This document shows positions 1 through 5,528 of a DNA stretch of 5,528 bases, one piece after another. The translations under genes were made by a program, and so were the position numbers. The number at the start of each line of letters is the position of its first letter. The stretch's first letter is position 1. The notes below the pieces were generated by a model. That model worked only from the letters and a program-made list of their open reading frames with translations. It searched no databases and was not told where the DNA came from. The DNA is from Candidatus Elarobacter sp. (GTDB lineage Bacteria; Vulcanimicrobiota; Vulcanimicrobiia; Vulcanimicrobiales; Vulcanimicrobiaceae), in assembly GCA_030150085.1 (NCBI GenBank), contig JASLGJ010000230.1, forward strand, positions 1 to 5,528. Direction: 5' to 3'.

Positions 1-125
1 CGCCAGGGCCGCGCGGCGACCTCGATCACGCGCAGGCGGGTGCCGGGCAGGGCGCGCAGGTGCGCGACCGCAGCAAGCTGCCACGCCGGAACGGTGGTTC
101 CGGCCACGCAGACGACGACGTTCAT
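1..125 (-). CDS. N-terminal fragment of an unidentified protein, cut by the left window edge
   Basis: An ATG at 125-123 opens a minus-strand frame that stays open to the window edge, giving 41 complete residues beginning MNVVVCVAGTTVPAWQLAAV. The start lies only 6 bp beyond the stop codon of the preceding ligase gene, so it is almost certainly co-transcribed and perhaps translationally coupled with it. The fragment has a short hydrophobic beta-strand, a small turn, then a VPAWQ-type helix and a second strand (residues about 32-38, RLRVIEV). That pattern resembles the first Rossmann-like unit of formyltransferase-like or glycosyltransferase-like proteins, some of which carry a VPAW motif at this place. 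This is only a resemblance from memory. The fragment is too short for a functional call, but the frame, start and spacing support a real gene. Confidence 0.6.
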   Translation of the reverse strand, partial: MNVVVCVAGTTVPAWQLAAVAHLRALPGTRLRVIEVAARPW

Positions 126-131
126 CGCGCG

Positions 132-1511
132 CTACCCGGGCACGCGCAGGCGGGATCGGGCGACGGTGCGGAGTTGCGCGATCGCGACCAGCACCAGCCA
201 CAGGTACTTGTAGTTCGCCATGTCGATGAACAGCGACACGAAGCCCAGCGCGATCAGCGCCGCGGTCAGCGCGACGCGCAAGTCGTACAAGCCGTCGCCG
301 TAGCGGATGCCGGTGAGCTGGCGAAACGTCGTCGCGTAGGCCAGCCCCCCGAGCACCAGCCCGACCACGCCCAAGTCGACGAGGATGTGCAGCGGCGTGT
401 TGTGCGGCGGGCGGCCCCAGAGCTGGTGGACGAGCGCGTAGACGGCCAGGTAGTTGCGGTCGTAGGCCTCGATCGCCCCGCCCACGCCCCAGCCGAAGAG
501 CGGGTGCTGCTGCACCGCGCGCCAGACGATGTGCCAGATGAAGCTGCGCCCCGCGCCGCCGGTCTTGCCCAGCTCCAGCATGCGCTGCCCGATCGCCGGG
601 ACGGCGAACGGCAGCAGCGCGATCACCGGCACGCCGATCGCCGCGCCCAGCAGCCGCCGCTTGGAGAACGCGATCAGCACCGCGCCGACCAGCACGCTGC
701 CCAGCAGCGCCTCGCGCGAGAGGCTGATCAGCTGGCCGGCGGCGATGATCGCGACCGCGCCGCCGTAGGCCAGCAGCGCGGCGGGCTTGCGCGCGTGCAG
801 CAGCCCCACCAGCGCCAGCGCCAGCGGCGCCAGCAGCGAGTTGGCGAAGTGGTTGGGGTCGATGACGCGGTTGTCGACGTCGATCGCCAAGCGCCCGTAG
901 TCCTCGTTCACGGCGCCGGCGTGCAGCAGCGAGATGCCGTAGAGGCTCGCCACCACGCCGCCGATCACCACGCAGGCCACGATCCCGCGCAGCTCGCGCT
1001 CGTCGATCGGCGCCACCGCGAAGATCGCGTAGAGCAGGATCAGCGACACCATCGACTGCGCCTCCAGGCTCGCCGCGGCGAGATCCGGCGACCACAGGAT
1101 GCTCAGCAGCAGCCACGCCATGTAGGCCAGTCCGAAGTACACCGCCAGCGGCGCGCGCCCGATGCGCCGCTCGCGCAGCACGCGCAGCACGAGAAAGCCC
1201 GCCGCGGCCATGCCGAGCAGCTTGGTGAGCGTGCCCGCGCCGCCGATGCGCAGCATGTTGTCGAACGGGACCAGAATCACGTAGAGCCCGTACGGAAACA
1301 GGTACGGGCGCCGCACCGCCAGCACCAGCAGCGGCGGCGCCAGCGCCAGCCCGACCAGCAGCGCGGCGAGCTTGAAGTCGCCGCTGCCGATCGCGTAGGC
1401 GAGCGCGAGGCCGAGCAGCGCGACGACCGCCAGACCCAGCGCGAGCTGGGTGCGGCGGTCGGTCAGATCAAGCCGATGCGGCGAGGCGGCGAGCCGCACT
1501 GCGCTTACCAC
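132..1511 (-). CDS. O-antigen ligase / Wzy-type polymerase family membrane protein
   Basis: This 459-residue protein is almost entirely hydrophobic, with about 12 membrane segments, for example near residues 22-42, 47-66, 121-140, 174-197, 244-262, 286-303, 373-393 and 411-430. One long, probably extracytoplasmic loop spans residues 304-372. Hallmarks of the O-antigen ligase (Wzy_C, PF04932) family are visible: DPNHFANSL (218-226), SLSREALLG (263-271, Arg266), GRSFIWH (321-327, Arg322) and PPHNTPLH (368-375) in the loop, where His370 matches the conserved catalytic His. WaaL-type members transfer undecaprenyl-linked glycan to an acceptor, and Wzy-type members polymerise repeat units; the sequence alone does not separate them. 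The GTG start at 1511 overlaps the upstream dehydrogenase gene by 44 bp. A second in-frame GTG at 1499 has a weak GGTGG upstream and is equally possible; starting further in would lose the first membrane helix. Confidence 0.88.
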   Translation of the reverse strand: MVSAVRLAASPHRLDLTDRRTQLALGLAVVALLGLALAYAIGSGDFKLAALLVGLALAPPLLVLAVRRPYLFPYGLYVILVPFDNMLRIGGAGTLTKLLGMAAAGFLVLRVLRERRIGRAPLAVYFGLAYMAWLLLSILWSPDLAAASLEAQSMVSLILLYAIFAVAPIDERELRGIVACVVIGGVVASLYGISLLHAGAVNEDYGRLAIDVDNRVIDPNHFANSLLAPLALALVGLLHARKPAALLAYGGAVAIIAAGQLISLSREALLGSVLVGAVLIAFSKRRLLGAAIGVPVIALLPFAVPAIGQRMLELGKTGGAGRSFIWHIVWRAVQQHPLFGWGVGGAIEAYDRNYLAVYALVHQLWGRPPHNTPLHILVDLGVVGLVLGGLAYATTFRQLTGIRYGDGLYDLRVALTAALIALGFVSLFIDMANYKYLWLVLVAIAQLRTVARSRLRVPG

Positions 1512-2751
1512 CCAGCGTGTAGACCTCGAAGCCGGCCGCGGCCCACGGCTCGGGGGCGAAGAACGCGCGCGTGTCGACCAGGTGCTTGCCGCGGCACAGC
1601 GGCGCCAGCGCGGCCGGGTCGATGCCCTTGAACGCGCCGTGGCCGACCATCAGCACGATCGCGTCGCAGCCGCGCACGGCGTCTTCGAGCGAATCGGCCA
1701 GCGGGCGGGCGTAGCGGTCGGCGACCGGGTCGAACACGCGCGTCTCGTAGCCGCGCTCGTGCAGCAGCTCCTCGACCCGCTCGGTGGGCGACTCGCGCGT
1801 GTCGTCGACGTCGGCCTTGTAGGCCGCGCCCAGGATCGCGACCACCGCGCCCTCGCGCGGCGGCACGAACTCGGTCACGCGGCGCACGACGACGTGCGGC
1901 ATGCGCTCGTTGATGCGGCGCGATGTCTGGATCAGCTCGGTCACGAACGGGTTGGCGTTGGACAGAAAGTGCGGGTCGACCGGGATGCAGTGCCCGCCCA
2001 CGCCGGGTCCCGGCGAGAGGATGTTCACGCGCGGGTGCTTGTTCGCCAGCGCGATCACCTCGTGCGCGTCGACGCCCAGCTCCTCGCTCAGCAACGCGAG
2101 CTCGTTGGCGAAGGCGATGTTGACGTCGCGGTAGGTGTTCTCGACGACCTTGGACAGCTCGGCCGTGACGTTGTCGGTCGTGTAGATGCTGCCGTGGCAG
2201 AACGAGGCGTAGAGCGCGCGGGCGCGCTCGGCGTCGCCCGGCTTGCGCCCCCCGATGACGCGGTCGTTGTGGCGCAGCTCCTGCACGATCGCGCCCGGGA
2301 TGACGCGCTCGGGGCAGTGCGCGAGGGCGACCGTGTCGGGGTCGACCCCGGCCGCCTTGAGGGCCGGCACGACGACCCGGTCCATCGTCCCCGGCGGAAC
2401 GGTCGACTCGACCACCACCAGGTCGCCCGGGCGCAGGTGCGGGGCGACCGCGCGGGTCGCGGCCTGGACGTACGAGAGGTCCGGCTTGTGGTCGATGGTC
2501 GGGGTCGGGACGCAGATCACGTACGCCTCGGCGTCCGCCGGCAGCGTCTCGCTCAGGGTCAGCCCGCCGCCGCGCAGGGCGGCCACGACCAGCTCGCGCA
2601 CCGGCTCTTCCTTGACGTGCGGGGCGCCCTCGCGCAGCGAGCGCAGCAGCCGGGGGTCGACGTCGTAACCGACGACCTCGTGCCCGCCCAGCGCCATCAT
2701 GGCCGCCGTGGGCAGCCCGATGTACCCCAGCCCCTGAACGCAGACTCTCAT
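1468..2751 (-). CDS. wecC: UDP-N-acetyl-D-mannosamine 6-dehydrogenase-type UDP-sugar dehydrogenase (WecC family)
   Basis: This 427-residue cytoplasmic enzyme has the usual length and three-part architecture of UDP-glucose/GDP-mannose dehydrogenases. The N-terminal NAD domain has GLGYIG (7-12) and Asp30 closing the second strand, followed by VVESTVPPGT (113-122). The central domain contains CPERVIPG (146-153), NDRVIGG (162-168), Lys201 and Asn205 in ELSKVVEN, and NIAFANEL (211-218). The catalytic Cys255 and Asp259 lie in GPGVGGHCIPVDP. The Lys-Asn and Cys-Asp spacings match those known for the family. The C-terminal UDP-binding domain begins around residue 300 and has YKADVDDTRESP (311-322). 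The LANKHPRVNILSPGPGVGGHC region is characteristic of WecC, which oxidises UDP-ManNAc to UDP-ManNAcA with two NAD+. A related UDP-GlcNAc 6-dehydrogenase (WbpA-like) cannot be excluded. The ATG at 2751 is preceded by GGAG at 7-nt spacing. The gene's end overlaps the ligase gene. No wecB-type epimerase is visible in the window. Confidence 0.92.
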   Translation of the reverse strand: MRVCVQGLGYIGLPTAAMMALGGHEVVGYDVDPRLLRSLREGAPHVKEEPVRELVVAALRGGGLTLSETLPADAEAYVICVPTPTIDHKPDLSYVQAATRAVAPHLRPGDLVVVESTVPPGTMDRVVVPALKAAGVDPDTVALAHCPERVIPGAIVQELRHNDRVIGGRKPGDAERARALYASFCHGSIYTTDNVTAELSKVVENTYRDVNIAFANELALLSEELGVDAHEVIALANKHPRVNILSPGPGVGGHCIPVDPHFLSNANPFVTELIQTSRRINERMPHVVVRRVTEFVPPREGAVVAILGAAYKADVDDTRESPTERVEELLHERGYETRVFDPVADRYARPLADSLEDAVRGCDAIVLMVGHGAFKGIDPAALAPLCRGKHLVDTRAFFAPEPWAAAGFEVYTLGGKRSAARRLAASA

Positions 2752-2758
2752 CCTTGAT

Positions 2759-2762
2759 CTCC
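2759..2762 (-). promoter_or_regulatory. Ribosome binding site of wecC
   Basis: On the minus strand GGAG is followed by the 7-nt spacer ATCAAGG and then the ATG at 2751-2749. This is a standard Shine-Dalgarno arrangement and fixes the wecC start. Much longer in-frame extensions upstream would have to run antisense through the methyltransferase gene. The first G of the site is also the last base of the inverted repeat at 2762-2781, so folding of that hairpin could affect ribosome access. Confidence 0.7.
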
Positions 2763-2781
2763 GTTCGCGCAAGCGCGAACG
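2762..2781. repeat. Perfect 9-bp inverted repeat upstream of wecC (hairpin or operator candidate)
   Basis: CGTTCGCGC and GCGCGAACG are exact reverse complements separated by AA. In a leftward transcript they would form a strong stem that ends exactly at the wecC Shine-Dalgarno sequence, 10 nt before the ATG. As DNA it is a compact dyad that could bind a dimeric regulator in the divergent intergenic region. It is not followed by a T-run in either direction, so it does not look like a Rho-independent terminator. The symmetry is read directly; the function is inferred. Confidence 0.5.
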
Positions 2782-2888
2782 CCCTCCGGCAACGGTTCGG
2801 TGTGACGGAGTACGGCATACCCAAGGGAGCGACGGCTCACACGGTAGCGCGCCGAAATCCGTTCGGGCGGCGAAAGGGCAGGGGCTCG

Positions 2889-2900
2889 CCGCCCGGGCGG
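2889..2900. repeat. 12-bp GC palindrome upstream of the methyltransferase gene
   Basis: CCGCCCGGGCGG reads identically on both strands and ends one base before the -10-like hexamer at 2902-2907. In that position, inside the presumed -35/-10 spacer, it could serve as an operator. In DNA this GC-rich such palindromes arise by chance fairly often, so regulatory function is a weak inference. Confidence 0.3.
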
Positions 2901-2901
2901 G

Positions 2902-2907
2902 TACGCT
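2902..2907 (+). promoter_or_regulatory. Candidate -10 element for a leaderless methyltransferase transcript
   Basis: TACGCT fits the TAnnnT -10 pattern and is separated by 9 bp from the ATG at 2917, which would place transcription start at or within a few bases of the start codon. The stretch before the ATG (GGTCCCACG) contains no Shine-Dalgarno-like sequence, in agreement with leaderless translation. No convincing -35 hexamer is seen 16-18 bp upstream, which is not unusual for leaderless promoters in high-GC bacteria. Confidence 0.4.
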
Positions 2908-2916
2908 GGTCCCACG

Positions 2917-3672
2917 ATGACGACCGCCTCGGTGAAGAAACTCGACGACAGCGCGCTCGCGACGTTCGACCACGACTACGTCAGCGACGCGGCCTTCGCG
3001 GCCATCGCGGCGCGCATCCGGAGCGACTTTCCCGCCGGCCGCTTCTCCTTCATCGACGTCGGGGGCGGCAAGGGCTTCTTCTCCGACCGCGTGCTGGCCG
3101 CGTTCCCGGACAGCACGGGCGTGGTGCTCGACAACGCCGACCTGCTGCTGGGCGCGAACCTGGCCCACCCGCGCAAGCGGCTCGTGCTCGGCTCGGCGAC
3201 GGAGCTGGGCGCGCTGTTCCCCGCCGAGCGCTTCGACCTGGCGTTCTTCAACTTCGCGCTGCACCACTTCGTCGGCACCAGCTACGCCGACACGCGCCGC
3301 CTGCAGCGCGAGAGCCTGCGCCAGGCCGGCCGGATGCTCGGCCCCGCCGGGCGCATCTCGGTCTCGGAGATCACCTACAACGGCGCGCTGCTCGACAACC
3401 TGCCCAGCCACGTCGTGTACCGCCTGACCGCGAGCAAGGCGCTCGCGCCGCTGGTCGGCAAGCTGGGCGCGAACACCGCCGGCACGGGGGTCTGCTTCAT
3501 GAGCGCCAAGCAGTGGGCGCGCGAGTTCGCGCGACTCGGCTACGCGGCGGCGGTGACGCGCGAGCCGGCCCCGCCCCGCACCCTGCGCCAGCGCCTGCGG
3601 CTGGCCGCGGTGTCGGCCGGCAGCGTCGCCAACGCGCACTTCTGGCTGCGCCCCGCCGCGCCACGGGCCTGA
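2917..3672 (+). CDS. Class I SAM-dependent methyltransferase
   Basis: This is a 251-residue soluble protein of typical size for a stand-alone class I (Rossmann-fold) methyltransferase. Motif I, the SAM-binding glycine loop, is FIDVGGGKGFF (45-55). The acidic residue after the second strand is Asp72 in VVLDN. A motif IV-like region is FDLAFFNFALHHF (106-118). After the core, GRISVSE (145-151) forms the strand that usually precedes the C-terminal part, and the last 90 residues are basic and variable. Family knowledge gives SAM-dependent methyl transfer, but the acceptor cannot be read from the sequence. Next to polysaccharide genes a sugar hydroxyl, sugar amine or glycan end is plausible. The ATG at 2917 has no visible ribosome binding site and may be leaderless. 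The gene diverges from wecC and is followed after 5 bp by the acetyltransferase gene, so the two are probably one operon. Confidence 0.82.
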   Translation: MTTASVKKLDDSALATFDHDYVSDAAFAAIAARIRSDFPAGRFSFIDVGGGKGFFSDRVLAAFPDSTGVVLDNADLLLGANLAHPRKRLVLGSATELGALFPAERFDLAFFNFALHHFVGTSYADTRRLQRESLRQAGRMLGPAGRISVSEITYNGALLDNLPSHVVYRLTASKALAPLVGKLGANTAGTGVCFMSAKQWAREFARLGYAAAVTREPAPPRTLRQRLRLAAVSAGSVANAHFWLRPAAPRA

Positions 3673-3677
3673 CCAGG

Positions 3678-4259
3678 GTGGGCGAGCGCGCGAAGTTCGC
3701 CGAGGTCGCGCTGCGCGACCTCGAGCGCGGCGACCTCGACGCCTACGTCGAGTACTGGCACCGTCCCGGCAACCGCGCGCTGGCCGCGCTGGGCGTCGAC
3801 CCGCGCAAGGTCTACCCGGCCAAGAAGATGCGCGAGATGCTCGAGCTGAACATCGCCAACAACGCCGCGCTGCCCGAGTCGCGGCTGGCGACCGTGGCGA
3901 TCGTCTACCGCGGGCGGGCCGTCGGGGTGCACGAGCTGACGAACCTCGTGCCGGGTGACTCGGCGGTGATGCACGCCCACATCTGGGACGAGTCGCTGCG
4001 CGGGCGCGGGATCGGCGTGATCTCCTACGTCAAGGCGATGAAGCTCTACTTCGAGCGCTTCGGCCTGCGCACGATCCGCTTCGAGACGCCCAAGGTCAAC
4101 GCGGCGGCGAACCGGATCAAGGAAAAGCTCGGCCTGCGCCCGACCGGCAGCGGCACCTTCGGGCTGCCGATCCTCAGCGGCACGGTCGAGACCGACAGCT
4201 ACGCGGTCGAGCCCGCCGAGCTGGCGCGCCTGTACGACGAGGTGCGCGCGCGGGGCTAG
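3678..4259 (+). CDS. GNAT-family N-acetyltransferase
   Basis: From a GTG at 3678 the protein has 193 residues, a typical single GNAT domain. The acetyl-CoA pyrophosphate loop is LRGRGIG (107-113), the R/Q-x-x-G-x-G/A motif A, preceded by a strand (VMHAHIWDES, 97-106) and followed by a long helix. Motif B is the NAAANRIKEKLGLRPTG stretch (141-157), with the N-x-x-x-N and (E)KLGL pattern of RimJ/RimL-like members. The N-terminus (VALRDLERGDLDAYVEYW, 10-27) also fits that group. The acceptor is unknown; the context suggests an amino sugar or another glycan precursor, though RimJ/L-type proteins can also act on proteins or antibiotics. The start lies 5 bp after the methyltransferase stop and lacks a good ribosome binding site, so reinitiation is likely. 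The frame is open far upstream, but there it only shadows the methyltransferase, so the GTG is preferred. It ends 19 bp from the convergent hydrolase stop. Confidence 0.82.
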   Translation: MGERAKFAEVALRDLERGDLDAYVEYWHRPGNRALAALGVDPRKVYPAKKMREMLELNIANNAALPESRLATVAIVYRGRAVGVHELTNLVPGDSAVMHAHIWDESLRGRGIGVISYVKAMKLYFERFGLRTIRFETPKVNAAANRIKEKLGLRPTGSGTFGLPILSGTVETDSYAVEPAELARLYDEVRARG

Positions 4260-4274
4260 TCGCGCACGGCGCGA
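4260..4274. terminator. Short hairpin in the convergent gap (weak terminator candidate)
   Basis: TCGCGC and GCGCGA form a perfect 6-bp stem with a 3-nt loop (ACG), located in the 19-bp gap between the two convergent stop codons (4257-4259 and 4279-4281). Position and symmetry would suit a bidirectional terminator, but there is no T-run on either side and short GC stems are common in this DNA. The call is therefore tentative. Confidence 0.25.
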
Positions 4275-4278
4275 TCCG

Positions 4279-5528
4279 CTAGGCGACCGCGCGCAGCCGG
4301 GCCGAGGGCGCGGGCGCCTCGCCGCGCCCGACGAACGCGTCGAGCGCGTAGCGGAAGTAGGGGTACTGCAGGTCGTGCACGTCGTGGCCCGCGCCCGCCA
4401 GCGAGCGAACCTCCGCCCGCAGGCCGGCCCGGCGCAGCGCGTCCAGCGTGATCTGGTTGCTGACGATGGTGTCGTGCGAGCCGATCAGGGCCAGCACCGG
4501 CAGGCGCAGCGCGGCGAGCCGCTCCATGGTCGGGTGGGCCTCGTCGCTGGCGACGCGGCGCGCGACGTTGACCAGCGAGCCGGCCGTCAGCAGCGGCTCC
4601 ACCAGGTGCTCGAGGTGGCGCCGGTTGGGCAGGCGGAAGATCTCCTCGCGGGTCTTGGTGTCGCCGGGCGCGACCTTGCTCCAGTCGATCGGGGCCGCCA
4701 TCTCGCCGATCCGCTTGGCCAGCCCGGCGGCGCTGCTCGGGTTCTTGGCGACGATGTCGAGCACCATCTGCAGGTCCTTGGCGTAGCGCGTCCAGGACGG
4801 CTCCACGCCCGCGATGCCCTTGAGCATGGGGGTGGTGAAGGTCAGCGAGGCGGCCCGCGCGCCGAGCCGCGCGGCCAGCTCGATCGCCGGGCGCGCGCCG
4901 TTGCACCAGCCCAGCACGTGGACCGCGTTCAGCCGCTCGCGCTCGACCATGGCGAGCATGTCGGCCGCCTCGTCCTCGAGCCGCACGTCCGCGCTGATGC
5001 CGCCCGCGAACAGGTCGCCGTGGCGGCGCACCGGGACGAGCAGCTTGTAGTCGTGGCCGGGGTCGCTCAGGAAGCGCTGCCAGGCCTCGATCGGGACCCC
5101 GGTCGCGCTGACCAGCACCACCGGGTGCGTCCCGCGCTTTCGCACGTAGTAGTCCGCGCCGCCCGCCGAGCGCCGCTCGTAGTCGGCCGCGAAGGCCTCG
5201 CGCACCGCGCGGACCGGAAGGGCCGCGCTCTCCAGCCGCATCCGCCGGCCGGCCGCCCGGTAGGCGTCGAGCGCGACCGCCGCCACCCACTGGGCCAGGA
5301 ACGTGCCGCCGGGGTCGGCCTGGGTCGCGCAGCGGGCCCGCAGGTGGGCGTTGCCCTCCTCCAGGGCGGTCTCGACGGCGTGGGCCGGCAGGCCGCCCGC
5401 GCCCGGGCCGCCCGCGTGCGCGCAGGCGAAGGCGCGCGGGTCGGGCAGGGGCAGCGGGAAGCGCGCCAGGTAGTCCTCGTCGCGCCGCGAGAGCTCGGAC
5501 AGCGCGTCGTCCAGCAACGCGGAGAAGC
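4279..5528 (-). CDS. Alpha/beta-hydrolase-fold protein with a cysteine nucleophile, N-terminus beyond the right edge
   Basis: The frame is open from the window edge to the TAG at 4281-4279, giving about 415 residues. The first possible start inside is a TTG at 5517 with no ribosome binding site, so the true start probably lies outside. Residues are numbered from that TTG. The C-terminal 280 residues form an alpha/beta-hydrolase domain: the strand and oxyanion-type segment HPVVLVSATGVP (131-142), the nucleophile elbow VLGWCNGA (201-208) with Cys205, the acid Asp349 in LIGSHDTIV, and His378 in GAGHDVHD. Cys replaces the usual Ser, as in PHA synthases (GxCxG) and dienelactone hydrolases. This suggests thioester or acyl-transfer chemistry, or a specialised hydrolase. 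Between strands, residues 230-325 form a helical lid. The N-terminal 120 residues are Ala/Arg-rich, probably helical, and not recognised. No signal peptide or membrane segment is visible. It converges on the acetyltransferase gene and may not share its pathway. Confidence 0.8.
   Translation of the reverse strand, partial: FSALLDDALSELSRRDEDYLARFPLPLPDPRAFACAHAGGPGAGGLPAHAVETALEEGNAHLRARCATQADPGGTFLAQWVAAVALDAYRAAGRRMRLESAALPVRAVREAFAADYERRSAGGADYYVRKRGTHPVVLVSATGVPIEAWQRFLSDPGHDYKLLVPVRRHGDLFAGGISADVRLEDEAADMLAMVERERLNAVHVLGWCNGARPAIELAARLGARAASLTFTTPMLKGIAGVEPSWTRYAKDLQMVLDIVAKNPSSAAGLAKRIGEMAAPIDWSKVAPGDTKTREEIFRLPNRRHLEHLVEPLLTAGSLVNVARRVASDEAHPTMERLAALRLPVLALIGSHDTIVSNQITLDALRRAGLRAEVRSLAGAGHDVHDLQYPYFRYALDAFVGRGEAPAPSARLRAVA

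Noticed and set aside
60..1631. A 523-codon plus-strand open frame opposite the ligase gene
   Set aside because: Its translation is rich in Arg, Gln, His, Asp and Ala without motifs or hydrophobic cores. It is the antisense shadow of a membrane-protein gene in GC-rich DNA.
1450..2757. A 435-codon plus-strand frame and a 439-codon minus-strand frame (1505-2824) over wecC
   Set aside because: Both are low-complexity Arg/Gly/Asp/Val-rich shadows. The WecC-family motifs all lie in the other minus-strand frame.
2796..2824. TTGGGT at 2824-2819 (minus strand) as a -35 element for wecC
   Set aside because: No TAnnnT-like hexamer occurs at 16-18 bp spacing downstream of it. No confident wecC promoter could be called.
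2800..2842. TGTGA and TCACA half-sites in the intergenic region as a CRP/FNR-type operator
   Set aside because: The 6-bp arms are about 31 bp apart, while CRP sites have a 6-bp spacer. The arms do not extend, so chance is the better explanation.
2752..3639. Upstream extension of the wecC frame by about 296 codons
   Set aside because: The extension runs antisense through the intergenic region and the methyltransferase gene and has no recognisable protein features. The Rossmann motif begins right after the ATG at 2751, which has its own ribosome binding site.
2754..3677. Upstream part of the frame containing the acetyltransferase, suggesting a 501-residue fusion
   Set aside because: The upstream portion overlaps the methyltransferase in another frame and is Arg/Pro-rich shadow. 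The GNAT domain begins just after the GTG at 3678.
4256..5290. A 344-codon minus-strand frame overlapping the hydrolase
   Set aside because: It is an Arg/Gly/Ala-rich low-complexity shadow. The triad motifs and fold are in the other frame.

Overview
The window is very GC-rich (roughly 70 % by eye) and bacterial, with strong G/C preference at third codon positions in every gene. It is densely packed: genes overlap or abut, and the only real intergenic gap is about 165 bp. The composition, GTG starts and an apparently leaderless ATG would suit an actinobacterial-type or similar high-GC phylum. Nothing here fixes the taxon, so the assignment is left open.

Layout. The left half (1-2751) is a minus-strand run reading right to left: a WecC-type UDP-N-acetylmannosamine (or UDP-HexNAc) 6-dehydrogenase, then a polytopic O-antigen ligase/Wzy-type membrane protein whose start overlaps the dehydrogenase end, then the first 41 codons of a third gene cut by the window edge. 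A 165-bp divergent intergenic region (2752-2916) holds a perfect 9-bp inverted repeat abutting the wecC ribosome binding site. It also holds a 12-bp GC palindrome next to a -10-like hexamer placed for leaderless transcription of the rightward genes. Rightward (2917-4259) come a class I SAM-dependent methyltransferase and, 5 bp later, a GNAT N-acetyltransferase. At the right end (4279 to the edge) a minus-strand alpha/beta-hydrolase-fold protein converges on the acetyltransferase with only 19 bp between stop codons. Its nucleophile elbow carries cysteine rather than serine, as in PHA synthases and dienelactone hydrolases, and its N-terminus lies outside the window.

How it fits together. The dehydrogenase would make an acidic amino-sugar nucleotide, and the ligase/polymerase homologue would join or polymerise lipid-linked glycan outside the membrane. 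The methyltransferase and acetyltransferase are plausible sugar- or glycan-tailoring enzymes. This looks like part of a surface-polysaccharide locus. The role of the Cys-type hydrolase is unknown and it may not belong to the locus. I see no tRNA, rRNA, CRISPR array, insertion sequence or other mobile element. There is no clear evidence of a wholly new system; the Cys-nucleophile hydrolase and the symmetric elements in the divergent promoter region deserve most attention.
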